A DNA stretch of 64,000 nucleotides. Source: Enterobacter asburiae (GTDB taxonomy: Bacteria > Pseudomonadota > Gammaproteobacteria > Enterobacterales > Enterobacteriaceae). The DNA lies in contig NZ_AP019632.1 of assembly GCF_007035645.1 (NCBI RefSeq), positions 3,472,001-3,536,000 on the forward strand, given 5' to 3'. Shown here piece after piece: positions 12,472 through 23,671 of this stretch (position 1 is its first letter; the number at the start of each line of letters is the position of its first letter). The notes beneath the pieces were generated by a model that was given only the letters and a program-made list of their open reading frames with translations, was not told where the DNA came from and made no database searches. Position numbers and translations under genes: made by a program.

Positions 12472-12939
12472 ATGACCGAGATACAGCGCCTGCTTACCGC
12501 CACCATCGACGATCTTAACCTCCGCGAAAAGCGCGACAATCGCCCGCGCTTTAGCATTAGCTTTATTCGCAAACATCCTGGACTGTTTGTCGCCATGTAT
12601 GCCGCCTGGCTGGCGACGCTTGTTGTGATGCTAAAGTCCGAAACGCTGGTGGACTCCGTCTGGCTGCTGGTTGTACTGTTTGTCGTCTTTAACGCCTTTT
12701 TCTTTTTCGATGTGAATCCGCGCTACCGTTACGAAGATATCGACGTGCTCGATTTCCGGGTCTGCTATAACGGCGAATGGTACAACACGCGTTACGTGCC
12801 AGAGGAGCTGATCGAAAACATCATGCACTCTCCGGCGGTTGAAGCCGGGCAAAAAGAGAAGCTGCAGAAAATGGTCTCCACCAAAGGTCAGCTCTCTTTC
12901 TATGATGTCTTTACCCTTTCCCGCCCTGCTGCTGCGTAA
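12472..12939 (+). CDS. ylaC: Inner-membrane protein YlaC
   Basis: A 155-residue protein of unknown function orthologous to E. coli YlaC (156). Two adjacent hydrophobic helices lie at about residues 42-60 and 66-84. They are followed by a conserved cytoplasmic domain with the [20 protein letters not shown] segment. The gene ends inside the 3' end of the convergent MocR regulator gene, overlapping by 29 bp. No function is inferred. Confidence 0.92.
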   Translation: MTEIQRLLTATIDDLNLREKRDNRPRFSISFIRKHPGLFVAMYAAWLATLVVMLKSETLVDSVWLLVVLFVVFNAFFFFDVNPRYRYEDIDVLDFRVCYNGEWYNTRYVPEELIENIMHSPAVEAGQKEKLQKMVSTKGQLSFYDVFTLSRPAAA

Positions 12940-14371
12940 TTAACGCCTGCAGGCGTCGGATCCCCGGCGCAAACTGAGAAGCAGAGGTATTGCCGTAACC
13001 TAAAACCAGACCGGTTTGCCCCTGCTTCGCCTCCAGGTAGTACCCGCTCAGCGCAGCGGGTGCCAGCTGAAACGCCCTCGCCTGCTCCACCAGCTTCTGG
13101 TCGTCAATACCGTATATCGCCAGCGTCAGATGCATTCCCCCTTCGCCTGCCAGAATGCGATGCGGAGAATGAAGCTCTGCGCTCAGCACCTCCCGCAGCT
13201 GGCGGTAGCGTTTACGGTAGAGCCGACGCATGACGGCAAGGTGACGGGCGTAATGACCTTCTTCAATAAATAGCGCCAGGGTACGCTGCTCCGCACGATG
13301 TCCCCCGCGCAACAGCGAGCCGATGGCCGGGCGAGCCGCTTTCGCCAGCGCTGGCGGTAGCACCATGAACCCCATTCTGAGCGAAGGAAACAGCGTTTTA
13401 CTGAACGTCCCCAGATACACAACGGGCGCATTGTTGACCATTCCCAGCATCGCCGGTACGGGCTCACCGGCATAGCGGAACTCGCTGTCGTAATCGTCTT
13501 CAATGATCCACGCGTTGTGCTGCCGGGCCAGCTCCAGCAGCGCCAGCCGCCGCCGCGCGCTGAGCACGCTCCCGTAAGGGAACTGATGCGAAGGTGAGGT
13601 AAAAATCATTGAGGGCGCAGGCGCATCCAGCCCTTCCCAGCACATTCCCTCGTCATCTACCGGTATTCCCGTCATTGCCAGGCCAGTTTTAACAAACGCA
13701 CTCTTTGCCCCGCTATAGCCGGGGTTTTCTACCCAGGCGACATCGCCAGGCTCGCTTAACAGCATCGTGCAGAGGTTGACGCCTTCAAGCGCCCCTTCGG
13801 TTATCACAATCTGGCTGGCGTCGCAGTCGATACCGCGGGACAGGGCGAGATGCCGGGCAATCGCGGCGCGCAGCGACGGCTCGCCGGCCGGGTCGCCATA
13901 GCCTAACAGGGCGCTTCCCTCCTCGCGCAGGACACGATCGTACAATCGCCGCCACAGCGGCAAGGGGAAATAGTTAATGGCTGGCGTTCCCGGCGTAAAC
14001 GCCATCACCGGGGTATCGCGCGGCACGGGCGCGGGCAGCAGGGCGACCCGTTTTGTCAGCCTGATGTCAGGATCCGGCAATGCCCGGGCAATCGTACGAT
14101 GAGCGAATTGCCCCACCCGCGTTCCCTGACGGTTACGCAGTAAATAACCTTCGAGCGTGAGCTGGTCCAGCGCCGCATTGACCGTGTTTCGGGAAACCGA
14201 GATCTGCTGCGCCAGCGTTCGCGAACCGGGCAGCTGGCTGCCGGACCGAAGCCTTCCGCTCAGTATGGCCTCCCGCAAAGCGAGATAGAGCGCGCGCTGA
14301 AGCGTCTCCTGCCCACGCTTTTTCAGCGCAGCATGGAGCAAAGTGTAAAGCTCATCACCCGGTATATTCAT
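12911..14371 (-). CDS. MocR-family (GntR/aminotransferase fusion) regulator
   Basis: A 486-residue transcription regulator with an N-terminal GntR winged helix (about residues 15-82, including [20 protein letters not shown]) joined to a fold-type I aminotransferase-like domain (about 120-480). The PLP-binding lysine is in [17 protein letters not shown], so cofactor binding is likely. Other family marks are the [10 protein letters not shown] and [10 protein letters not shown] segments. It is divergent from the GNAT gene with a 101-bp gap carrying inverted and direct repeats, the usual arrangement for a MocR protein and its target. The effector is unknown. PdxR is an alternative label, but pdxS/pdxT are absent here. 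Confidence 0.88.
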   Translation of the reverse strand: MNIPGDELYTLLHAALKKRGQETLQRALYLALREAILSGRLRSGSQLPGSRTLAQQISVSRNTVNAALDQLTLEGYLLRNRQGTRVGQFAHRTIARALPDPDIRLTKRVALLPAPVPRDTPVMAFTPGTPAINYFPLPLWRRLYDRVLREEGSALLGYGDPAGEPSLRAAIARHLALSRGIDCDASQIVITEGALEGVNLCTMLLSEPGDVAWVENPGYSGAKSAFVKTGLAMTGIPVDDEGMCWEGLDAPAPSMIFTSPSHQFPYGSVLSARRRLALLELARQHNAWIIEDDYDSEFRYAGEPVPAMLGMVNNAPVVYLGTFSKTLFPSLRMGFMVLPPALAKAARPAIGSLLRGGHRAEQRTLALFIEEGHYARHLAVMRRLYRKRYRQLREVLSAELHSPHRILAGEGGMHLTLAIYGIDDQKLVEQARAFQLAPAALSGYYLEAKQGQTGLVLGYGNTSASQFAPGIRRLQALITQQQGGKG

Positions 14372-14407
14372 CTTCCCTCCTTGTGGTACCAGAAAAACAT
14401 AGCCTGG

Positions 14408-14427
14408 TGGTTCTTTTTAAGGAACCA
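14408..14427. promoter_or_regulatory. Candidate operator between the MocR regulator and GNAT gene
   Basis: Inverted repeat TGGTTC-N8-GAACCA at 14408-14427, with a related GGTACCAG at 14385-14392 that also repeats GGAACCAG at 14421-14428. MocR proteins commonly bind paired direct or inverted repeats in the divergent promoter region. The assignment is inferred from position and symmetry only. Confidence 0.4.
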
Positions 14428-14472
14428 GCAATTCACTAATCTGGAGATCTTTTCAACGTCATGGAAATAAAG

Positions 14473-15183
14473 ATGAATACATTCAACGAGTTTGGACAGC
14501 CAGTAGGCGAAGCCCTTATCGACTGGCAGCCTCGTCAGCACCCGTCCCGGGTGGTCCTTCAGGGTCACTATTGTCGGCTTGAGCCGCTGCGCGTGGAGCA
14601 TGCCCACGCGTTGTTCTCCGCCTATTCCCTGGCCGAAGATACCCGCAGCTGGACGTGGCTGCTGCGTGAACCCGATGCCACCGCAGAGGAGTTTGCCAAC
14701 TGGGTGGCGAGCGTAAGTGAGTTATCCGATCCCATCCACTTTACCGTTATGGACAACCGGACCCAGTCTCCTGTCGGGACGCTGTCCCTGATGCGGATCG
14801 ATCCTAAAAACGGGGTCGTGGAAGTGGGGCACGTTCACTTCTCTCCTCTGTTAAGCCGCACGCCAGGGTCGACAGAAGCGCAGTATCTGCTGATGCGATA
14901 CGTATTCGATACCCTGGGGTACCGGCGTTATGAATGGAAGTGCAATAGCCTGAACGAGCCTTCCCGTAAAGCGGCGCTGCGTCTGGGCTTTCAGTTTGAA
15001 GGACGCTTTCGCCAGGCGCTGGTGATAAAAGGCCGTAACCGGGATACCGACTGGTTTTCGATTCTCGACAAAGAGTGGCCGGCGCTGGCTAACGCCTTTG
15101 AAAGCTGGCTTGCCACCGACAATTTTACTGCCGATGGCAAACAGAAAAGATCCCTGGAAAGCTGGCGAGAAACGCGCGTTTAG
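14473..15183 (+). CDS. GNAT-family N-acetyltransferase (RimJ/RimL-like)
   Basis: A cytoplasmic acetyl-CoA-dependent acetyltransferase of 236 residues. The GNAT fold spans about residues 30-190, with [16 protein letters not shown] in beta1-alpha1, [20 protein letters not shown] in the central strands, and the late [19 protein letters not shown] segment typical of the RimJ/RimL-like subgroup. The substrate cannot be named. The start at 14473 ([13 protein letters not shown]) is preferred over 14461 because GGAAA precedes it and homologues begin near there. The stop overlaps the last bases of rpmJ2. It is divergent from the MocR gene and probably its target. Confidence 0.82.
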   Translation: MNTFNEFGQPVGEALIDWQPRQHPSRVVLQGHYCRLEPLRVEHAHALFSAYSLAEDTRSWTWLLREPDATAEEFANWVASVSELSDPIHFTVMDNRTQSPVGTLSLMRIDPKNGVVEVGHVHFSPLLSRTPGSTEAQYLLMRYVFDTLGYRRYEWKCNSLNEPSRKAALRLGFQFEGRFRQALVIKGRNRDTDWFSILDKEWPALANAFESWLATDNFTADGKQKRSLESWRETRV

Positions 15184-15320
15184 CGTCTTTTTTTACGTCC
15201 CTGAACCGCCTTAAAGCGCGGATTAGATTTGCAAATCACGTATAAGCGTCCCTTGCGTTTGACTATCTGGCAATCCGGGTGACGCTGCTTTGCACTTCGT
15301 AATGAGTTAAGTACCTGCAT
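15180..15320 (-). CDS. rpmJ2: Alternative ribosomal protein L36B (zinc-independent)
   Basis: A 46-residue basic protein beginning [20 protein letters not shown] and ending GRKKRR, matching E. coli YkgO. It replaces the zinc-binding L36 in ribosomes during zinc starvation; only two Cys remain, so the full zinc ribbon of standard L36 is absent. It starts 2 bp after the rpmE2 stop, so the two are one operon under the Zur-like box at 15599-15619. It overlaps the end of the convergent GNAT gene by 4 bp. Confidence 0.92.
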   Translation of the reverse strand: MQVLNSLRSAKQRHPDCQIVKRKGRLYVICKSNPRFKAVQGRKKRR

Positions 15321-15322
15321 GG

Positions 15323-15583
15323 TTAGCCCCGCTTCGCATTGAGAAAACCGCCAAAACGCTTGCGGAAGCGCGCTGCGCTGCCGTCCGTGGAGAACGTTTT
15401 CTGCTTACCGGTATAAAACGGGTGCGATTTTGAAGAAACCTCGATGGTGATGTACGGATATGTCTCACCGTCGAGTTCAATTTCGCGGTCGGTTTTAATG
15501 GTTGAGCCGACTTTAAAGTATTCATTAGCGCTGGTGTCGTGGAATACCACGGTGCGATAGGCTGGGTGGATATCGGGTTTCAT
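15323..15583 (-). CDS. rpmE2: Alternative ribosomal protein L31B (zinc-independent)
   Basis: An 86-residue type B L31 protein (E. coli YkgM). It begins [20 protein letters not shown] and contains no cysteine at all, in contrast to zinc-binding L31. Under zinc limitation it replaces RpmE, releasing stored zinc. The upstream in-frame ATG 126 bp earlier was rejected, because the family start is at 15583 and the longer frame would cross the promoter. It is first gene of the rpmE2-rpmJ2 operon. Confidence 0.94.
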   Translation of the reverse strand: MKPDIHPAYRTVVFHDTSANEYFKVGSTIKTDREIELDGETYPYITIEVSSKSHPFYTGKQKTFSTDGSAARFRKRFGGFLNAKRG

Positions 15584-15598
15584 CGTAAATCCTTTATG

Positions 15599-15619
15599 TT
15601 TTGTTATAACATAACAAAA
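15599..15619. promoter_or_regulatory. Zur box of rpmE2-rpmJ2
   Basis: A perfect dyad, TTTTGTTAT-AAC-ATAACAAAA, just 16 bp upstream of the rpmE2 start. Its core GTTATAACATAAC matches the enterobacterial Zur consensus GTTATANTATAAC at all but one defined position. Zur repression of the zinc-free ribosomal paralogues is established in other bacteria. Confidence 0.8.
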
Positions 15620-15802
15620 TAATATCCAGGCGAGGTTGAAAAAACAACCCCTCTCTTCTGACGATAATTTCTCGTATGCCTGAGATAAAATGAAAACCAT
15701 GCCAACCACGTGCTATAACTATATCATTTCGCGGTAAAATCTTTCTCTTCAGGCAGGGAACTCAATGCCCAGGAACGGGCATACGAGGAAGGACACGACA
15801 GC

Positions 15803-17368
15803 ATGAAAACCCGACATCTGGTCAGTCTGGTGACTGGCGTACTTATCTTTTCTGTGCTGGTCCCCATTTGCCTGAGCATCTGGCTGGCCCATCGCCAGGC
15901 GGAAGATAAATTCGCCGATGCGCTGGATAACTATGCCTCCCGCGTGCTGGTTCGCACCGACAGGGTTGTGGATCAGGCAAAAGAAGCGCTCGATCACCTG
16001 CAGGCCTTTGAGGGCGTGCCGTGTAGCCCCTTGCAATTGCGGGAAATGCGCCGGGTCGCTTTCTCGTGGCGATATGTCCAGGAAGTGATTTATATCGACA
16101 ACCTTCGACCGCTCTGCTCCTCCCTGGAGCAAACCAGTCATGCGTCCCCTTTCCCTCCTCCAATGCGCATTACCGAAGATGGTTACAGCGCGTGGCTGAC
16201 CACGCAAAACGATCTTGGGTTTAACCGCTACATGACGGTGCTGGGAAAAGGCCACTACCTTGTCATGATCGATCCTGCCTCGCTGGTGGACGTGATCCCT
16301 TTCGGCGAGATAGCGATTGATGCCGCCCTGGTAGGAAGCGCAACGCACCGCATATTTGCCAGCAGCAGCAAGCTCGACTCTCACATCCGCGACATGGTTC
16401 AGGAGCGGGGTGTGAAAAGCGTGCAGTACAACGGTTCAATGTACGTCATGAAGTCTGTACCTGAGCTTGGATTTACCGTCGTAGCATGGGCAACGCTCAA
16501 ACCGCTGGCTGAAACCTGGCACCGGCAGCTTCTTTTCTGGTTACCGTTCGGCATGTTGATAAGCCTGCTCGCCGCACTGTTTGTCCTGCGGATCCTGCGG
16601 CGTATCCAGTCGCCGCGCAATCGCCTGCTTGACGCCATTAACAGCCGGGATTTTGTGGTCCACTATCAGCCCATCGTAGCGCTCTGTAGCGGAAAAATTG
16701 TGGGCGCTGAGGCGCTGACGCGCTGGCCTCAGCCGGACGGAAGCTGCCTCTCGCCGGATATTTTTGTCCCCCTTGCCGAGCAAACGGGGCTCATCTCGAA
16801 GCTGACACAGTTAGTCATCGAAAAGGTGTTTGAAGATATGGGCCACTGGCTGCAACGCTATCCGGATCAGCATATCTCCATTAACCTCGCCCCTGCCGAT
16901 TTAACCTCCGGCATCCTGCCGCCTCTGCTGAGCCAGCTCCTGAACAAGTGGCAGATCCACCCCCGGCAAATCGCCCTGGAGCTCACCGAGCGCGGCTTTG
17001 CCGATCCCAAAATTAGCGCACCGGCTATCGCCGCATTTCGCCGTTCAGGCCACCCTGTTTATATTGATGATTTTGGCACGGGCTATTCCAGCCTGAGCTA
17101 TCTGCAGGATCTGGACGTCGATACGCTAAAAATTGATAAATCGTTCGTGGATGCGCTGGAGTATAAAAACGTGACGCCGCACATCATTGAAATAGCGAAG
17201 TCGCTGAAGCTGGCGATGGTGGCGGAGGGCGTCGAAACCGCAGGGCAACTCGCCTGGCTACACCAACACGGCGTGCAGTACGGGCAGGGGTGGTACTACA
17301 GCAAAGCGCTGCCAAAAACGGAATTTATTCTCTGGGCAGAAAATAACCTCGGCACGCACGCTACTTGA
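15803..17368 (+). CDS. pdeB: c-di-GMP phosphodiesterase PdeB (YlaB), CSS-EAL
   Basis: Membrane-anchored enzyme that hydrolyses c-di-GMP, favouring motility over biofilm. It has 521 residues (516 in E. coli). Transmembrane helix 1 lies near residues 7-28, a periplasmic CSS-motif domain contains PLCSSLEQ, a second helix lies near 238-262, and the EAL domain runs from about 275 to the end. The catalytic set looks complete: [44 protein letters not shown] and GQGW. Disulfide formation by DsbA/DsbB at the CSS domain is known to control such enzymes. Its 3' end overlaps rcnR by 8 bp, convergently. Confidence 0.93.
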   Translation: MKTRHLVSLVTGVLIFSVLVPICLSIWLAHRQAEDKFADALDNYASRVLVRTDRVVDQAKEALDHLQAFEGVPCSPLQLREMRRVAFSWRYVQEVIYIDNLRPLCSSLEQTSHASPFPPPMRITEDGYSAWLTTQNDLGFNRYMTVLGKGHYLVMIDPASLVDVIPFGEIAIDAALVGSATHRIFASSSKLDSHIRDMVQERGVKSVQYNGSMYVMKSVPELGFTVVAWATLKPLAETWHRQLLFWLPFGMLISLLAALFVLRILRRIQSPRNRLLDAINSRDFVVHYQPIVALCSGKIVGAEALTRWPQPDGSCLSPDIFVPLAEQTGLISKLTQLVIEKVFEDMGHWLQRYPDQHISINLAPADLTSGILPPLLSQLLNKWQIHPRQIALELTERGFADPKISAPAIAAFRRSGHPVYIDDFGTGYSSLSYLQDLDVDTLKIDKSFVDALEYKNVTPHIIEIAKSLKLAMVAEGVETAGQLAWLHQHGVQYGQGWYYSKALPKTEFILWAENNLGTHAT

Positions 17369-17633
17369 GATAGGATTTCATCACCCGCAACACCACGCCA
17401 AGATCGGCTTCACGCTGCGCTTCTTCAGGCTCTTTCACCACATGATCGGTTAAATGCCCTTCGATCACCTGCATCATCATGCCATTGACCGCCCCGCGGA
17501 TCGCCGCCAGCTGCTGTAACACCTCGGCGCATTCGTGATCGCTGTTGAGCATTTTCTCCAGCGCGGTGCTCTGCCCCTGAATTTTCTTCAGGCGAGTCAG
17601 TAACATCTTCTTGTCTCGAACGGTATGTGACAT
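17361..17633 (-). CDS. rcnR: Nickel/cobalt-responsive repressor RcnR
   Basis: A 90-residue CsoR/RcnR-family all-helical repressor that releases the rcnA promoter when it binds Ni(II) or Co(II). The metal ligands of the family are all present: His3, Cys35, His60 and His64. The start (MSHTVRDKK) was chosen by homology and because His3 is a ligand; the longer frame starting 39 bp upstream would abolish this. It is divergent from rcnA, with three operator-like sites between the genes. Confidence 0.95.
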   Translation of the reverse strand: MSHTVRDKKMLLTRLKKIQGQSTALEKMLNSDHECAEVLQQLAAIRGAVNGMMMQVIEGHLTDHVVKEPEEAQREADLGVVLRVMKSYLK

Positions 17634-17676
17634 CTCTGTACCCCTTATTTTTTGGCTTTTAAAGCATATCATGCTC

Positions 17677-17691
17677 TACTCCCCCCGAGTA
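17677..17691. promoter_or_regulatory. RcnR site 1
   Basis: TACT-CCCCCC-G-AGTA; on the minus strand TACT-C-GGGGGG-AGTA. It is a variant of the RcnR recognition pattern TACT-G6-N-AGTA with the extra base on the other side of the G-tract. It is nearest to rcnR. Confidence 0.7.
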
Positions 17692-17697
17692 TTTTTC

Positions 17698-17712
17698 TAC
17701 TGGGGGGTAGTA
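17698..17712. promoter_or_regulatory. RcnR site 2
   Basis: TACT-GGGGGG-T-AGTA, an exact match to the RcnR pattern TACT-G6-N-AGTA. It starts 21 bp after site 1. Confidence 0.85.
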
Positions 17713-17718
17713 TTGAAC

Positions 17719-17733
17719 TACTGGGGGGGAGTA
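17719..17733. promoter_or_regulatory. RcnR site 3
   Basis: TACT-GGGGGGG-AGTA, also an exact match to TACT-G6-N-AGTA. It starts 21 bp after site 2 and lies 35 bp before the rcnA start, where it should block the rcnA promoter. Confidence 0.85.
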
Positions 17734-17767
17734 GTATCTCCGCACGCTTTCCACTCCGGAATTTCCC

Positions 17768-18595
17768 ATGACCGATTTTGCTTCACTCCTTCAGCAGGGC
17801 AACGCCTGGCTGTTTGTTCCCAGCGCTATCCTGCTCGGTGCGCTACATGGCCTGGAACCGGGCCATTCAAAAACAATGATGGCCGCCTTTATTGTTGCCA
17901 TCCGAGGCACGCTGAAACAGGCGGTGCTGCTAGGCCTGGCGGCCACGCTCTCCCATACGGCGGTGGTCTGGCTCGTTGCGATGGCGGGATTATGGTTTGG
18001 TCGGGGCTGGGATGCGCACACGTCCGAACCCTGGTTCCAGCTGATCTCCGGAGTGCTGATCGTTGCGATCGCCCTGTGGATGGCGTGGCGAACCTGGAAA
18101 GAGAGCCAGCCGCACGATCATCATCATCACGACCATGATCACCACCACAATGACCATGACCACCATCATGATCATCACCACCACCACCACGAACACTCGC
18201 TGGTTGAAGAAGAGTGGCAGGACGCCCACCAGCGCGCTCACGCGCAGGATATTAACCGGCGCTTCAGCGGTCAAAACGTCACCACAGGCCAGATCGTGAT
18301 GTTTGGCCTGACCGGCGGGCTTATCCCCTGTCCGGCGTCCATCACCGTGCTGCTGATCTGCCTGCAGCTGAAGCATTTCGCCCTCGGCGCGACGCTGGTG
18401 TTCAGCTTCAGTATTGGTCTGGCGTTAACGCTGGTCGCTTCCGGCGCGATTGCGGCCTTAAGCCTCAAGCACGCGACCAAACGCTGGCCCGGGTTTAGCG
18501 AATTATCCCGTAAAGCGCCGTGGATCTCCGCTGCGCTGATTACCGTAGTAGGGATTTACATGAGCCTGCATGGCCTGAGCGGCATTCTGGCGTAA
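17768..18595 (+). CDS. rcnA: Nickel/cobalt efflux protein RcnA
   Basis: Inner-membrane exporter that lowers cytoplasmic nickel and cobalt. It is 275 residues with about six hydrophobic segments, including the GLEPGHSKTMMAA motif near residues 28-40 and GGLIPCPASITVLL in the second half. The middle loop (about residues 114-142) is very rich in His and Asp, and is a probable metal-binding loop. It is divergent from and controlled by rcnR. It converges on lacZ, with a hairpin between them. Confidence 0.95.
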   Translation: MTDFASLLQQGNAWLFVPSAILLGALHGLEPGHSKTMMAAFIVAIRGTLKQAVLLGLAATLSHTAVVWLVAMAGLWFGRGWDAHTSEPWFQLISGVLIVAIALWMAWRTWKESQPHDHHHHDHDHHHNDHDHHHDHHHHHHEHSLVEEEWQDAHQRAHAQDINRRFSGQNVTTGQIVMFGLTGGLIPCPASITVLLICLQLKHFALGATLVFSFSIGLALTLVASGAIAALSLKHATKRWPGFSELSRKAPWISAALITVVGIYMSLHGLSGILA

Positions 18596-18598
18596 GAC

Positions 18599-18621
18599 TG
18601 CGGCCACGCTCTGTGGCCGCA
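18599..18621. terminator. Hairpin between convergent rcnA and lacZ
   Basis: Perfect stem TGCGGCCAC / GTGGCCGCA with a 5-base loop, 3 bp after the rcnA stop and 12 bp before the lacZ stop. No long T-run follows on either strand, so termination efficiency is uncertain. Confidence 0.6.
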
Positions 18622-18633
18622 TCTCTTGGTCAG

Positions 18634-21749
<3,116 letters not shown>

Positions 21750-21825
21750 ATTTTGGTTAACATGCCCTGGCACCGGGCAACGGTAAAGCGTTCAATCGCG
21801 GGGTAGCGAGTCCGATCACAAAGTT

Positions 21826-22896
21826 TTATTTGCGGGCAATCTGCTCGGCAAGCAGTGCCAGGCTTCTGAGCTGCTGCGCCAGATCCTCACGTTCGGCCTG
21901 CTTAGGGTTGCGCCGCGCGCTGGAATGACGGATAACCAGCGTCACCGGCAGCTGAACCTGCCGGCACGCTTCGCCCCCGGAAGGCGCCAGCAGCCACTCC
22001 ACGCTGCGTTCGCCCGCCTCGCGAAACGCCTGACGAATGGTTGTCAGCGGCGGGGAAAACCAGGTGCTGTCGGCCGTATCGTCAAACCCAACCACCGAAA
22101 GCTGGCCAGGGATCGCGATACCTTTTTCCGCGCAGGCGCGCATCACCCCGAGCGCCATCTGATCGTTCGCCACCAGAATCGCGTCCGGTAATGCCGCACC
22201 CGACAGCAGCACGTGCCCCTTCTCATATCCGCTGGCCGCGCTCCAGTCACCGTAGGCCACAGCCGTCGCATTAAGACCCGCCAGCGCCAGCGTCGCTTTC
22301 CAGCCCGCCAGGCGCGCCCGCGCAGAGACCGAGCTTTCCGGCCCGCTCAGCAGGGCAATGCGCTGATGCCCCAGAGAAAGCAGATGCTCAACGCCCAGAC
22401 GCGCCCCCTGCTCCGCGTTAAACACGAGGCTGTTTACCCGCGCTGAGGGCGCCACATCGAGGAACAGCACCGGGACGGGCGACGCCAGCGCCCCGAGCTC
22501 TTCGGCGAGCGGATCGTCAAGCGGCACATTCACCAGCAGCGCGTCCACCCGCTGTGCCAGCAGCGCCTGAAGCGCGGCCTGACACTGCTGGGGTTGCTCT
22601 ACCATGGAGATAAGGACGCTCGCCCCCTGTTCCGCCGCACGCGATTTGACCGCCGACACAATTTGCGAAGGCGCGTGCAGGGCCAGATCGGTGGTGATGA
22701 GGCCCAGCGTACGGGTGCGTTTCCCCGCCAGCTGCTGCGCCCGAAGGTTAGGAACGTAGTGCAGCTCCGCCATCGCCTGCTGCACCTTTTCTCGCGTGCG
22801 GGCAGACACATGTTCCGCGTCGTTAATGACGCGGGAAACGGTCTGATAAGAAACCCCCGCAAGGAGGGCGACATCATAGAGAGTGATTGCTTTCAT
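21826..22896 (-). CDS. lacI: Lactose operon repressor LacI
   Basis: LacI/GalR-family repressor of 356 residues (360 in E. coli). The DNA-binding helix has VSYQTVSRVIN, the same recognition residues (Tyr, Gln, Arg) as E. coli LacI, which fits the lac-type operators found here. The hinge QQLAGKRT and the sugar-binding core segments (LALHAPSQIV, SVSARARLAGWKATL, VANDQMALGVMRA, VGFDDT) follow. A Leu-rich tetramerisation-like tail is present at the C-terminus. The start at 22896 (MKAITLYDVA) is chosen by homology; another ATG lies 12 bp upstream. An operator lies 60 bp upstream of the gene, suggesting looping or autoregulation. Confidence 0.93.
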   Translation of the reverse strand: MKAITLYDVALLAGVSYQTVSRVINDAEHVSARTREKVQQAMAELHYVPNLRAQQLAGKRTRTLGLITTDLALHAPSQIVSAVKSRAAEQGASVLISMVEQPQQCQAALQALLAQRVDALLVNVPLDDPLAEELGALASPVPVLFLDVAPSARVNSLVFNAEQGARLGVEHLLSLGHQRIALLSGPESSVSARARLAGWKATLALAGLNATAVAYGDWSAASGYEKGHVLLSGAALPDAILVANDQMALGVMRACAEKGIAIPGQLSVVGFDDTADSTWFSPPLTTIRQAFREAGERSVEWLLAPSGGEACRQVQLPVTLVIRHSSARRNPKQAEREDLAQQLRSLALLAEQIARK

Positions 22897-22955
22897 GCTT
22901 TCTGGCATCGCGATTTTCGAAGCGTCTATTCTGGCACAGCGACGCCGTTAAAACA

Positions 22956-22972
22956 TGTGAGCGCTTCGCAAA
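22956..22972 (+). promoter_or_regulatory. Second lac operator, upstream of lacI
   Basis: TGTGAGCGCTTCGCAAA, identical over 17 bases to the lacZ operator but on the opposite strand and about 1.22 kb away. It lies between lacI and the end of yczE, near the yczE stop codon. Confidence 0.8.
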
Positions 22973-22973
22973 A

Positions 22974-23585
22974 TTAAACACCCCGCTCCGGCTGGGGTAT
23001 TTCCGCAATGCGTGGCTTCTGGCGGAACCAGGGCAGGCAGAGCTGGATAAGCGGGCCAATGGTCAGTGCATACAGTACGGTTCCCACCCCAAACGTGCCG
23101 CCAAGCACGCACCCAATCAGCAGAACGGATACCTCAATTGAGGTACGCACGCTGCGAATGGACCACCCCAGCCGGGCGTGAATGCCGGTCATCAGGCCGT
23201 CGCGCGGGCCTGGCCCGAAACCGGCCCCGATGTACATGCTGGTCGCAATCGCGTTCATCACGATGCCCGACACCAGGAAAGCAATTCGAACGGGTAACGA
23301 ATCCAGCTCCGGGATAAGCGCCATGCTGGCGTCCGCCGCCAGACCGATACAAATCACGTTGCTGATCGTGCCAAGGCCCGGCATCTGGCGCAGCGGGATC
23401 CACAGCAGCAGCACCGCCGCGCCGGTCACAATGATCACCGTCCCGATAGTCATCCCCAGCTGCATCCCCACCCCGAGGTGAAACACATCCCAGGGATCGA
23501 CACCCAAATCGGAACGAATAAACATCGCGGTGGAAAGGCCATACAGTCCTAAACCGACATAGAGTTGTAGCAGACGACGTACCAT
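22974..23585 (-). CDS. yczE: YczE-family inner-membrane protein
   Basis: A 203-residue integral membrane protein with about five hydrophobic helices (near residues 7-25, 46-66, 73-95, 103-128 and 155-190). It belongs to the YczE/YyaS/YitT family; the FGPGPRDGLMTGIH segment after helix 4 and the SDLGVDPWDVFHLG segment are characteristic. Transport substrate and function are unknown. It is divergent from a MocR regulator with 86 bp between the starts, the known YczE-YczR arrangement. Its stop lies just beyond a lac-type operator. Confidence 0.83.
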   Translation of the reverse strand: MVRRLLQLYVGLGLYGLSTAMFIRSDLGVDPWDVFHLGVGMQLGMTIGTVIIVTGAAVLLLWIPLRQMPGLGTISNVICIGLAADASMALIPELDSLPVRIAFLVSGIVMNAIATSMYIGAGFGPGPRDGLMTGIHARLGWSIRSVRTSIEVSVLLIGCVLGGTFGVGTVLYALTIGPLIQLCLPWFRQKPRIAEIPQPERGV

Positions 23586-23671
23586 TTTTATCTTCTCCAG
23601 TGAACCATGCTTTCATCCTGACCTAAAATGGCACTATGATTAATGTCCAGTTTTCAAATAGTGGACTGCAT

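Noticed and set aside
18117-18199. CAT/CAC-rich simple repeat in rcnA
   Set aside because: It encodes the known His-rich metal loop of RcnA and is not an independent repeat element or CRISPR.
21800-21825. CRP site upstream of lacZ
   Set aside because: Only the half TTTGTGATC on the minus strand fits; the other half is poor, so no feature was called.
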